Assembly (NCBI RefSeq): GCF_905171765.1
Contig: NC_053390.1
Location: forward strand, 518,468,852 to 518,532,851
Length of the DNA stretch: 64,000 nucleotides
From: Bufo bufo
Lineage: Eukaryota; Chordata; Amphibia; Anura; Bufonidae
Direction: 5' to 3'
Shown here: piece by piece, positions 35,148 through 46,515 of the stretch
Layout of the letters: every line of letters starts with the position of its first letter
How positions within the stretch are numbered: the stretch's first letter is position 1
Translations under genes and position numbers: made by a program
Notes under the pieces: model-generated
Told to the model about the DNA's origin: nothing
Database searches by the model: none
What the model saw: the letters and a program-made list of their open reading frames with translations, nothing else

Positions 35148-35395
35148 ATTTAGTGTTACCTCGATCATAATGACCCACAGAACAAAATTATCATGTTTTT
35201 ATGCTGGCACAAAAAACAGTGGCAGAATTGCAGATTTTTCCATTCCCCTGATAGTGTTAATCATTAAGTTATATGTACTCAACAATGGTGCCACTGAAAA
35301 TCACAATGCCTCATTCAGCTATGTTGGTATAAAAAATTAAAAAAAATTATGGCTCTTGGAATGTAGCAATGAAATGGAAAAATGCAAGTTTTTTA
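35148..35395. other. No feature seen
   Basis: AT-rich sequence after the end of the outer MITE. No reading frame, repeat or RNA motif recognised. Confidence 0.4.
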
Positions 35396-35674
35396 AGGGG
35401 TATTCCTGGATGTTACTATTAATGGCCTATCCTCAGGATAGGTCATCAATACCTGATTGGCAGGGGTCTGACACCCCACATTCCTGTCGATCAGCTGTTC
35501 CCAAGTAGCTCTGGCACTGGCCAAAAACAGTGGATGGAGCTGTGTAGTTTTGACATTGACTTTCAGAATCGGAGCTACTGTAGAACTGTTGGGTGCTGGG
35601 TGTCAGACCCCTGATGATCAGATATTGATGGTCTATCCTGAGGATAGACCATCAATAGTAAAATCCTGGACCAA
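35396..35674. mobile_element. MITE with about 45-bp imperfect inverted ends
   Basis: The left end (ggggtattcctgga, then ggcctatcctcaggatag) is mirrored at 35615-35674 (gtctatcctgaggatagacc, then aaatcctggacc). The interior of about 180 bp is non-coding. Family not determined. Confidence 0.55.
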
Positions 35675-36149
35675 ACAGGAATGGTCATTTAGGTGTTAAT
35701 TTAATTCAATAAAACACAATATACTGTAGATTAAGCTCCCCTTAGTGCTGGCTGTAGGTAGAATTTTACTATTTAAAGTGGTTCTGTCACCATATCATCC
35801 CTATTAAAACCAGGCACATACAGTATCTCTTGAAAGTGAGTACAACCTTCACATTTTTGTAAATATTTTATTCTATATTTTCATGGGACAACACTGAAGA
35901 TAGGACACTATGATACAATGTAAAGTAGTCAGTGTTGGTGTGCCCTCAAAAAAACTCAACACACGGCCATTAATGTCTAAACTGCTGGCAACAAAAGTGA
36001 GTACACCTCTAAGTGAAAATTGCCAAATTGTGCCCAATTAGTCATGTGACTCGTTAGTGTTACAAGGTCTCAGGTGTGAATGGGGAGCAAATGTGTTAAA
36101 TTTGGTTTTATCGCTCTCACACTATCATACTGGATACTGGAAGTTCAAC

Positions 36150-36668
36150 ATGGCTCCTTATTACAAAGACCTCTCTGAGGATCTGAAAAAAAGAATTGTT
36201 GTTCTACATTAGGGATGCCCAACCTGCGGCCCTCCAGCTGTTGCAAAACTACAACTCCCAGCATGCCGGACAGCCTACAACTATCAGCCTACAGAAGGGC
36301 ATGGTGGAAGTTGTAATTTTACAACAGCTGAAGGGCCGCAGGTTGAGCATCCCTGGCCTAGGCTATAAGAAGATTGCCAACACCATGAAACTGAGCTGCC
36401 AATGGCCAAGACCATACAGCGGTTTAACAAGACAGGTTTGACGCAGAACAGGCCTCGCCATGGTTGACCAAAGAAGTTGAGTGGACGTGCTCAGCATCAT
36501 ATCCAGAGGTTGTATGAGTGCTGCCAGCATTGCTGCAGGTTAAATGGGTGGGGGGGGGGTCAGCCTGTCAGGGCTCAGACCATATGCCACACACTGCATC
36601 AAATTGGCCTGCATGGCTGTCGTCTTAGAAGGAAGCCTCTTCTAAAGATGATGCACAAGAAAGCCTGC
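36150..36668 (+). pseudogene. Tc1-B transposase, N-terminal half, broken
   Basis: Begins at Met 36150, with the DNA-binding region cut after about 20 codons by a MITE (36211-36354). Sequence resumes (KKIAN, then TIQRF-type and RPRHG-like nucleotide context) in shifting frames to 36668, where Gypsy-2 inserted. Nucleotide-level identity to a known Tc1 transposase is plain; reading frames are not maintained. Confidence 0.7.
36211..36354. mobile_element. Short palindromic MITE inside Tc1-B
   Basis: Starts agggatgcccaacctgcggc and ends with the near-inverted copy ggccgcaggttgagcatccc. About 144 bp, almost entirely hairpin. Common amphibian/fish repeat type, perhaps hAT-derived. Target duplication not clear. 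Confidence 0.65.
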
Positions 36669-37005
36669 TGTCACCGCCAGTTCTGTAAGAAGGTCTGGCA
36701 GACGTCCTTCTCTACCTCTTGCATGATGTTCTTTGTTTTGGTTTCACTTTGTCATCTCCTTTCCTTCTCCCAGGTGTCACCTATTTAGACTAATCGTCTC
36801 CCTTTATATTCCCTCCCATACTGCCTCACTTTGCTGTTTATACTACTTCCTGGATGAAGTGTTCACTTCTGGAGGATGCTGCTGCTGTTTACTCAGATAA
36901 GTCTTTTCATGTATTGTGTTTCCTTGCTGCTAGGTGACCTTGACTCCGTCCGTATTAAGTGCAGGGAGCCGGTGGTTGTGTCCCCTCACTATTATAGGGT
37001 TTCAG
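36669..37005 (+). repeat. Gypsy-2 5' LTR, truncated
   Basis: About 337 of the expected 535 bp. The 3' part, primer site and first gag codons are missing, and LTR sequence (ctattatagggtt) runs straight into gag. Confidence 0.78.
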
Positions 37006-37009
37006 CCTT

Positions 37010-37915
37010 GATTGACCGCTTGCAAGGTCTTTCGCTGGAGGTAGCAGATCTCCGTAAAACTGTGTCTCAGTTTCAGGTGACTGGTTCTGCTGGTGTTCAT
37101 GGAGTTTGTTCCGAGCCTAAGATCTCGCTTCCGGATACGTTCTCCGGGGGTAATGAGAATTTTGTTCGCTTTAGAGAGGCTTGCAAACTCCATTTTCGCC
37201 TACTTCCCCATTCCTCTGGTGATGAGGACCAGAGGGTGGGGATTATCATCTCGCTGCTCAGGGATAACGCTCAGTCTTGGCCCTTTTCGCTGCCGGTGGG
37301 GGCACGGCCCCTCCGATCGGTCGATGAATTTTTTGTAGCCCTGGGGCAAATATATGATGACCCGGATTGCTCTGGCTGAATCTAAACTGCGTCTTTTATG
37401 CCAGGGTAAACAGTCCGCAGAGATATATTGTTCAGAATTTCGGAGATGGGCAGCTGATACTGGTTGGAATGATGCTGCACTCCGAAGTCAATTTTGCCAT
37501 GGTCTTTCGGAAAGATTGAAAAATGCATTTGCTTTTCATGAGAGACCAGCCTCGTTAGAATCTGCAATGTCTCTAGCTGTTCGTATTAACAGGCGTCTTA
37601 GAGAGAGAGGAGACTACTCTTTCCTGTCATATTCAGCCCAAGGACAGTGGGGCTGTCTCATTCAGTGCGCAGGGGTCTCAGTCTCTCTCAATCCCCTCTG
37701 AGGAGGAGGCCATGCAGCTGGGTTTGCTTGCCTCTGATAGTAGAGGATTCAGCTCTCAGAGGAGGGTTTGTTTCTGTTGTGGGGGTATAAATCATTTGGC
37801 TAATGTTTGCCCCTCTAGAAGATTCATGGAGTTTTCTGAGGGTAATAAAAAAAAAAAAAAACCCTCTAAAAACTTTCCATTTGCTACTATTGGCAAGGTT
37901 GATGCAGAAATTTAA
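37010..37915 (+). pseudogene. Gypsy-2 gag, broken
   Basis: The capsid region (RLQGLSLEVADLR, FREACKLHFRL, GQIYDDPD) runs in one frame to about 37375, shifts to a second (IALAESKLRLL to RINRRLRERG, to about 37620), then a third at 37712 with the intact CCHC zinc knuckle CFCCGGINHLANVC. It ends in a TAA (37913-37915); pol continues in the same frame. The frame structure may have been altered by decay. Confidence 0.82.
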
Positions 37916-37918
37916 GGT

Positions 37919-40911
37919 TTGCCGTTTGCTTGTAATTCCCGTTTTCCCCTACCTGCCAGGGTGGTGCTAGACAGCAAGAACATTGTTTGCGAGATTTTTG
38001 TAGATAGTGGAGCAGCTGTCAATCTCATTGATAATCAATTTGCAATAACGCATGGTTTCCAGGTATGCACTTTGGAAAAGGATATACCTGTTTTTGCTAT
38101 CGATTCCGCTCCACTTTCTCAAAGATCGTTAAAGGGCATAGTTCACAATATCCGTTTGACTGTGGGTGACGCTCATGTTGAGGATATGTCATGTTTCGTC
38201 CTAAGCGGATTGCCTACTCCTCTAGTGTTGGGGCTACCCTGGCTCACTAAACATAACCCCACCATTGATTGGCAAGCAAGGCAAATAAATGGTTGGAGTG
38301 AGTTTTGCAGAGAGAATTGCCTTACGGCGTCTCTTTCAGAGGTTTCTACCAAGACTGTACCATCTTTTCTCTCAGAATTTTCAGATGTGTTTTCTGAGAG
38401 TGGTGTCCAGAAGTTGCCCCCTCACCGGGAGTACAACTGCCCTATTAATCTCATCCCGGGCGCCAAGCTGCCAAAATCACGTTTATACAATCTCTCCCAA
38501 CCTGAAAGAGTCGCTATGCGTACTTATATCTCTGACAGCCTGAGAAAGGGACACATCCGACCCTCGAAGTCACCTGAAGCCGCTGGTTTTTTTTTTGTTA
38601 AGAAAAAAGATGGTTCTTTAAGACCTTGTCTGGATTTCAGGGAGCTGAACTGTATCACAATTCGTGACCCTTATCCGCTTCCTCTGATCCTGGACCTGTT
38701 TAACCAGATTGTTGGGGCTAAAGTTTTTTCTAAGTTGGATTTAAGAGGGGCATACAACCTAGTCAGGGTCATGGAAGGGGACGAATGGAAGACGGCCATC
38801 AATACCCCTGAGGGTCATTTCGAGAATTTGTTTATGCCCTTTGGTTTGATGAATGCTCCGGCCGTCTTCCAACATTTTGTGAACAGCATTTTTTATCATT
38901 TAATGGGGAAATTTGTTCTGGTGTATCTAGATGACATTTAGATTTTTTCTCCTGATTTCAAGACTCATCGGGACCACCTACGTCAGGTCTTGCTGATTCT
39001 GCGGGAGAATAAATTGTACGCTAAACTGGAAAAATGTGTGTTTGCGGTTCCGGAGATTCAATTTCTTGGTTTTCTTCTCTCCGCTTCTGGTTTTCGCATG
39101 GACCCTGAGAAGGTCCGCGCTGTGCTTGATTGGGAGCTTCCTGAGAATCAGAAGGCGCTGATGCGGTTTTTGGGTTTTGCCAATTATTACAGAAAGTTCA
39201 ATTTGAATTATTCCTCTGTGTTAAGCCACTCACTGATATGACTAAAAAGGGGGTAGAGTTTTCCTCGTGGTCCGTAGATGCGCTTAAAGCCTTTTCTAGT
39301 ATCAAAGAGAGTTTTGCTTCCGCTCCCATTTTGATACAACCTGATGTCTCTCTACCTTTTATTGTTGAGGTGGACGCTTCTGAGGTGGGTGTGCGTGCGG
39401 TCTTATCTCAGGGTCCCTCTCCTGCCAAATGGCGACCGTGTGCCTTTTTCTCAAGGAAACTCTCCTCTGCAGAGAAAAATTATGATGTGGGAGATAGGGA
39501 GTTGTTGGCCATCAAATTAGCTTTTGAGGAATGGCGCCATTGGTTAGAGGGAGCCAGACACCCTATTACCGTGTTTACCGACCATAAGAATCTGGCCTAC
39601 TTGGAATCGGCCAAGCGTCTGAACCCGAGACAGGCCAGATGGTCTTTATTCTTTTCTAGGTTTAATTTTGTTGTCCCGTTCCGCCCTGGGGTTAAAAATG
39701 TGAAGGCGGATGCCCTGTAACGTTGTTTTCCGGGAGGGGGGAACTTTGAAGACCCGGGTCCCATTTTGGCTGAAGGGGTGGTCGTCTCTGCTCTTTATCC
39801 TGATTTGGAGGCAGAGGTTCAGGCAGCCCAGGCAGAGGCTCCTGATCTTGTCCTCCTTGGAGGTTGTTTGTGCCTCTCACTTTACGACACAAGGTTTTTA
39901 AGGAGCACCACGATACTGTCCTTGCCGGGCACCCGGGGAGTAGAGCCACAGTGGATCTCATTGCTCGGAGATTCTGATGGCCGGCTCTTCGTAAGACGGT
40001 TGAGGGTTTTGTGGCAGCCTGCGAGACCTGCGCTCGTGCCAAGGTCCCTCATTCACGGCCATCGGGTTCTCTCCTCCCGTTACCCATTCCTTCCCGTCCT
40101 TGGACGCATCTGTCCATGGACTTTATTACGGACCTGCCTCGTTCCTCGGGGAAGACTGTGATTCTGGTGGTAGTGGACCGTTTTAGCAAAATGGCGCATT
40201 TCATTCCCTTTCCTGGGTTACCCAATGCTAAGACGTTGGCGCAAGTGTTTGTTGATCACATTGTTAAATTGCATGGCATTCCTTCAGACATTGTTTCTGA
40301 TAGGGGCACGCAATTTGTTTCCAGATTCTGGAAGGCCTTCTGTTCTCGCTTGGGGATTCGGTTGTCGTTCTCTTCTGCTTTTCACCCGCAGTCGAATGGT
40401 CAGACCGAACGCGTCAATCAGAATCTGGAGACATATCTGCGCTGTTTTGTGGCGGAGAATCCAGAGGATTGGTATTCTTTTTTGTCCCTTGCTGAGTTTG
40501 CTTTAAATAACTGTCGCCAGGAGTCTTCTGATAAGTCACCATTTTATGGTACATATGGGTTTCATCCGCAGATTTGGGACATTCTCTGGAGAGGGGTCTT
40601 CTGGTTTACCTGATGAGGAGAGATTTTCCTCGTCTTTGTAATTTATTTGGAAAAAGATTCAGGGTAATCCGAAGAGGATGAGTGAGAGATATAAGCGTGT
40701 GGCGGATAAGAGACATGTGCCTGGTCCGGTCCTGAATGTGGGTGATCTGGTGTGGTTGTCTACAAAAAATATCAAACTGAAGGTTCCCTCCTGGAAGTTG
40801 GGTCCTAAATTTATTGGGCCTTACAAGATCTTGTCCGTCATCAATCCCGTTGCCTTCCGTCTTGATCTTCCTCAGACTTGGAAGGGTTATGGTCCCAGTG
40901 GCGGACATTAA
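37919..40911 (+). pseudogene. Gypsy-2 pol, broken, chromodomain mostly deleted
   Basis: Protease ([12 protein letters not shown]) and RT are in one frame until a TAG directly after the catalytic YLDDI (38939-38941). The rest of RT continues in frame to about 39215, then a shift; RNase H ([16 protein letters not shown], with an unusual Arg) is in the next frame up to a stop at 39718. Integrase survives at 40011-40613 with MDFITDLP, SDRGTQF and NGQTER, preceded by a scrambled zinc region. At about 40880 the LPQT segment is fused directly to WKGYGP, deleting the stretch up to and including the front half of the chromodomain. Confidence 0.85.
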
Positions 40912-41001
40912 GGCCACTCGTCTCATCAGGGCTTTCCATAGGTCTCATCCTGAGAAGGTGGGCTCTGAGTGTCCGGAGTCCACCCATAGAGGGAGCGGTA
41001 C

Positions 41002-42094
41002 TGTCACCGCCAGTTCTGTGAGAAGGTCTGGCAGACGTCCTTCTCTACCTCTTGCATGATGCTCTTTGTTTTGGTTTCACTTTGTCATCTCCTTTTCTTC
41101 TCCCAGGTGTCACCTATTGTCACGACTGTGACTGATCCAGACAGGTCTGGGAGGAGAAGGTCGCAGCGACTTGCTACTCGCGATAGCTTGTGAGTTTGCT
41201 CCGTGGTTCAGGGTATGTCATCCGGGTTTTGCCTTGTGAACCTTTTTGTCCTGACTGGGAGTTTGTAGGCATCCTTCTCAGGTGAGTCCTTACTTCCAGT
41301 GCTATTCTGACCTTTGAAGGAGATCGTTTGACGGTGTTGCTGTGGAGCTCTTGTCCGGCGTGGACTGTCGTGTTTGGGATCGCCTTCTCTGCACGTGACT
41401 GGATAAGTCTATCTCTGCTATAGATTGTTTGTTTGTTGCTGTCTTCCCCTGTTGTTCTCCTTTCCCCAGTCTAGTCTTGTTAGGGTGACTGAGGGTTTAG
41501 GCATCCTGCTCGCCGCACGGGTTCACACCCCGTCTAGGGTATCAGGGCAGACAGGTGCCAGCTTAGGGTTAGTCAGGGGTGGCCATTCTATTTCCCATCC
41601 GTAGATAAGGGTCCCCCTTCCCCTCCGTCTGGTGCGACACGACTGCTGCTGGGATAGCGGTCGTGACACCTATTTAGACTAATCGTCTCCCTTTATATTC
41701 CCTCCCATACTGCCTCACTTTGCGGTTTATACTACTTCCTGGATGAAGTGTTCACTGCTGGAGGCTGCTGCTGCTGTTTACTCAGATAAGTCTTTTCATG
41801 TATTGTGTCAGGGTCACCTAGAATCAAGCCAGATCTAGGTGACCCTGACTCCGTTCGTATTAAGTGCAGGGAGCCAGTGGATGTGTCCCCTCACTATTAT
41901 AGGGTTTTCAGGTGTCACACAGTCTTAGCTACGTGGGCATGTAATCGCCTACCATTAAGACCCTTGCCTGGGCATAGCAGTCAGGGAGAGCTCTTAGGGT
42001 TTTATAGGGCTCACCTATATGCTCCTTAGTTTGGGATTAAGCCAGTCGGACGTTTATTCATAAGTTCCAGCTATCTGCAACATCATCCGTGACA
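41002..42094 (+). repeat. Gypsy-2 3' LTR, interrupted
   Basis: Starts after the purine tract gagggagcggta. Net length about 535 bp once the 551-bp solo LTR and its 5-bp duplication are removed. It ends ccgtgaca at 42094. Confidence 0.85.
41118..41668 (+). mobile_element. Solo LTR of a different gypsy-type family
   Basis: 551 bp, ends tgtcacgac and gtcgtgaca (9-bp perfect inverted termini), flanked by cctat (41113-41117, 41669-41673). It lies inside the Gypsy-2 3' LTR and is therefore younger. Orientation is inferred from its layout. Confidence 0.88.
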
Positions 42095-42749
42095 CATGCA
42101 AACAGTTTGCTGAAACAAGTAGACTAAGGACATAGATTACTGGAACCATGTCCTGTGGTCTGTTGACACCAAGATAAACTTATTTTGGTTCAGATGGTGT
42201 CGAGCGTGTGTAGCAGCAACCAGGTGAAGAGTACAAAGACAAGTGTGTCTTGCCTACAGTCAAGTATGGTGGTTGGAGGGTCATGGTTTGGGGCTGCATG
42301 AGTGCTGCTGGCTGTGGGGAGCTAGAGTTCATTGAGGGAACCATGAATGCCAACATGTGCTGTGACATACTGAAGCAGGGAATGATCCCCTCCCTGTGGA
42401 AACTGGGCCGCAGGGCAGTATTCCAACATGATAATGATTCCAAACACACCTTCAAGACGCCCACTGCACATGATCAATGCCGCTCCAGGACATATGACCC
42501 GTTCATGGACCGTATGTCTCGGAGGGCATACAGTCGTGTGCAGGGGCCTTAAAGGTGCTGGACTGGCCAAGCCTGTCTCCAGACCTAAACCCTATTGAGC
42601 ATCTGTGGAGCATGCTCAAACGAAAGGTGGAGGAGCACAAGGTCTCTAATATCCACCAGCTCTGGGATGTCATCATGAAGTGGAAGAGGATTTCAGTGGC
42701 AAACTGCGAAGCTCTAGTGAACTCCATGCCCAAGAGACTTGGAAAATAA
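42095..42749 (+). pseudogene. Tc1-B transposase, catalytic C-terminal half, broken
   Basis: Frame 42250-42552 has VWGCMSAAGCGELEF and the second catalytic Asp in FQHDNDSKHT. A foreign stretch of about 75 bp (about 42470-42545) replaces part of the DD34E spacer. The next frame, 42555-42749, carries SPDLNPIEHLWSMLKRKVEE with the catalytic Glu. The WSDE-type first Asp region near 42150 contains substitutions (ctgttgacaccaag). Inactive. Confidence 0.8.
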
Positions 42750-43173
42750 AGGTGGCCACACAAAATATTGACACTTTGGGCACAATTTGGCCATTTTCAC
42801 TTAGAAGTGTACTCACTTTTGTTGCCGGCAGTTTAGACATTAATGGCTGTTTGTTCAGTTATTTTGAGGGCACACCAAATTTACACTGTTATACAAACTG
42901 TACACTGACTACTTTACAGTGTGTCAAAGTGTCATATCTTCAGTGTTGTCCCATGAAAAGATATAATAAAATATTTTTTAAAATGTTAGGGGTGTACTCA
43001 CTTTTGTGAGATACTGTAGCTTGCTAGGGGTGATCCTGCAGTTTAAAATAATACATTCCTCCTCACTGTCGGCGCCACGGTTGTTGATAAAATCATACTT
43101 TTATTCTTTTGCTGGCAGGCAATTTCGAGCACCAGGAGGTAGGGTTTTTTCAGAACAAGCACCGCTATGCGAT

Positions 43174-46100
43174 AAAAAGAAAAAGAAAACAAAACGAGCG
43201 GCACTCACCGTTGATAGGCAGGTTACTTTATTCCATGGCAGGAGGGGGGTGCAAGGGTTGCAGATACAGCAGCAAATAAGCTTTGGTACAGAACCAATTT
43301 GATCCATATGAGTAGGTTGCGTGTGTGCTCTACCGGAGCCAATAAGGAGCAAAGTTCAAAAAGTTCATGTAAAATGTAGAGCAGATAACCAGTGGCACTA
43401 CACCAAACCTAAAATTGTCAGGATGCGACTGCCGAGGAGTGGTGCCTCACGGAGGTGCTCAGCTTGTAGCTGCAGTGAGCATATGTGATAAAAAGAAAAA
43501 GAAAACAAAACGAGCGGCACTCACCGTTGATAGGCAGGTTACTTTATTCCATGGCAGGAGGGGGGTGCAAGGGTTGCAGATACAGCAGCAAATAAGCTTT
43601 GGTACAGAACCAATTTGATCCATATGAGTAGGTTGCGTGTGTGCTCTACCGGAGCCAATAAGGAGCAAAGTTCAAAAAGTTCATGTAAAATGTAGAGCAG
43701 ATAACCAGTGGCACTACACCAAACCTAAAATTGTCAGGATGCGACTGCCGAGGAGTGGTGCCTCACGGAGGTGCTCAGCTTGTAGCTGCAGTGAGCATAT
43801 GTGATAAAAAGAAAAAGAAAACAAAACGAGCGGCACTCACCGTTGATAGGCAGGTTACTTTATTCCATGGCAGGAGGGGGGTGCAAGGGTTGCAGATACA
43901 GCAGCAAATAAGCTTTGGTACAGAACCAATTTGATCCATATGAGTAGGTTGCGTGTGTGCTCTACCGGAGCCAATAAGGAGCAAAGTTCAAAAAGTTCAT
44001 GTAAAATGTAGAGCAGATAACCAGTGGCACTACACCAAACCTAAAATTGTCAGGATGCGACTGCCGAGGAGTGGTGCCTCACGGAGGTGCTCAGCTTGTA
44101 GCTGCAGTGAGCATATGTGATAAAAAGAAAAAGAAAACAAAACGAGCGGCACTCACCGTTGATAGGCAGGTTACTTTATTCCATGGCAGGAGGGGGGTGC
44201 AAGGGTTGCAGATACAGCAGCAAATAAGCTTTGGTACAGAACCAATTTGATCCATATGAGTAGGTTGCGTGTGTGCTCTACCGGAGCCAATAAGGAGCAA
44301 AGTTCAAAAAGTTCATGTAAAATGTAGAGCAGATAACCAGTGGCACTACACCAAACCTAAAATTGTCAGGATGCGACTGCCGAGGAGTGGTGCCTCACGG
44401 AGGTGCTCAGCTTGTAGCTGCAGTGAGCATATGTGATAAAAAGAAAAAGAAAACAAAACGAGCGGCACTCACCGTTGATAGGCAGGTTACTTTATTCCAT
44501 GGCAGGAGGGGGGTGCAAGGGTTGCAGATACAGCAGCAAATAAGCTTTGGTACAGAACCAATTTGATCCATATGAGTAGGTTGCGTGTGTGCTCTACCGG
44601 AGCCAATAAGGAGCAAAGTTCAAAAAGTTCATGTAAAATGTAGAGCAGATAACCAGTGGCACTACACCAAACCTAAAATTGTCAGGATGCGACTGCCGAG
44701 GAGTGGTGCCTCACGGAGGTGCTCAGCTTGTAGCTGCAGTGAGCATATGTGATAAAAAGAAAAAGAAAACAAAACGAGCGGCACTCACCGTTGATAGGCA
44801 GGTTACTTTATTCCATGGCAGGAGGGGGGTGCAAGGGTTGCAGATACAGCAGCAAATAAGCTTTGGTACAGAACCAATTTGATCCATATGAGTAGGTTGC
44901 GTGTGTGCTCTACCGGAGCCAATAAGGAGCAAAGTTCAAAAAGTTCATGTAAAATGTAGGGCAGATAACCAGTGGCACTACACCAAACCTAAAATTGTCA
45001 GGATGCGACTGCCGAGGAGTGGTGCCTCACGGAGGTGCTCAGCTTGTAGCTGCAGTGAGCATATGTGATAAAAAGAAAAAGAAAACAAAACGAGCGGCAC
45101 TCACCGTTGATAGGCAGGTTACTTTATTCCATGGCAGGAGGGGGGTGCAAGGGTTGCAGATACAGCAGCAAATAAGCTTTGGTACAGAACCAATTTGATC
45201 CATATGAGTAGGTTGCGTGTGTGCTCTACCGGAGCCAATAAGGAGCAAAGTTCAAAAAGTTCATGTAAAATGTAGAGCAGATAACCAGTGGCACTACACC
45301 AAACCTAAAATTGTCAGGATGCGACTGCCGAGGAGTGGTGCCTCACGGAGGTGCTCAGCTTGTAGCTGCAGTGAGCATATGTGATAAAAAGAAAAAGAAA
45401 ACAAAACGAGCGGCACTCACCGTTGATAGGCAGGTTACTTTATTCCATGGCAGGAGGGGGGTGCAAGGGTTGCAGATACAGCAGCAAATAAGCTTTGGTA
45501 CAGAACCAATTTGATCCATATGAGTAGGTTGCGTGTGTGCTCTACCGGAGCCAATAAGGAGCAAAGTTCAAAAAGTTCATGTAAAATGTAGAGCAGATAA
45601 CCAGTGGCACTACACCAAACCTAAAATTGTCAGGATGCGACTGCCGAGGAGTGGTGCCTCACGGAGGTGCTCAGCTTGTAGCTGCAGTGAGCATATGTGA
45701 TAAAAAGAAAAAGAAAACAAAACGAGCGGCACTCACCGTTGATAGGCAGGTTACTTTATTCCATGGCAGGAGGGGGGTGCAAGGGTTGCAGATACAGCAG
45801 CAAATAAGCTTTGGTACAGAACCAATTTGATCCATATGAGTAGGTTGCGTGTGTGCTCTACCGGAGCCAATAAGGAGCAAAGTTCAAAAAGTTCATGTAA
45901 AATGTAGAGCAGATAACCAGTGGCACTACACCAAACCTAAAATTGTCAGGATGCGACTGCCGAGGTGTGGTGCCTCACGGAGGTGCTCAGCTTGTAGCTG
46001 CAGTGAGCATATGTGATAAAAAGAAAAAGAAAACAAAACGAGCGGCACTCACCGTTGATAGGCAGGTTACTTTATTCCATGGCAGGAGGGGGGTGCAAGG

Positions 46101-46489
46101 GTTGCAGATACAGCAGCAAATAAGCTTTGGTACAGAACCAATTTGATCCATATGAGTAGGTTGCGTGTGTGCTCTACCGGAGCCAATAAGGAGCAAAGTT
46201 CAAAAAGTTCATGTAAAATGTAGAGCAGATAACCAGTGGCACTACACCAAACCTAAAATTGTCAGGATGCGACTGCCGAGGAGTGGTGCCTCACGGAGGT
46301 GCTCAGCTTGTAGCTGCAGTGAGCATATGTGATAAAAAGAAAAAGAAAACAAAACGAGCGGCACTCACCGTTGATAGGCAGGTTACTTTATTCCATGGCA
46401 GGAGGGGGGTGCAAGGGTTGCAGATACAGCAGCAAATAAGCTTTGGTACAGAACCAATTTGATCCATATGAGTAGGTTGCGTGTGTGCT
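43174..46489 (+). repeat. Tandem array A: 316-bp unit, about 10.5 copies
   Basis: Units start at gataaaaagaaaaag and repeat every 316 bp with near identity. I saw single-base variants only at about 44959 (agggcag) and 45966 (gaggtgtgg). The 67- and 69-codon frames recurring in every unit, on both strands, overlap each other and show no start context or domain; I do not call them genes. Confidence 0.95.
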
Positions 46490-46515
46490 CTTTTTATGAG
46501 TAGGTTGCGTGTGTG

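Larger units (their letters stand above)
36669..42094 (+). mobile_element. Gypsy-2, decayed Ty3/gypsy chromovirus
   Basis: The LTRs begin tgtcaccgcc (36669, 41002) and end ccgtgaca (42094). Target copies cctgc (36664-36668) and catgc (42095-42099) differ by one base. The 5' LTR, leader and gag start are partly deleted (junction near 37005). Coding regions carry many stops and shifts. An unrelated solo LTR sits in the 3' LTR. Same LTR family as 26989-27519; gag is close to Gypsy-4. Confidence 0.85.
35821..43016 (+). mobile_element. Tc1-B, Tc1/mariner element carrying a MITE and Gypsy-2
   Basis: The ends are cagtatctcttgaaagtgag (35821) and the complement of cagtatctcacaaaagtgag (43016), flanked by TA at 35819-35820 and 43017-43018. 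Transposase remnants on the plus strand lie in two blocks (36150-36668, 42095-42749), separated by Gypsy-2. Confidence 0.88.
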
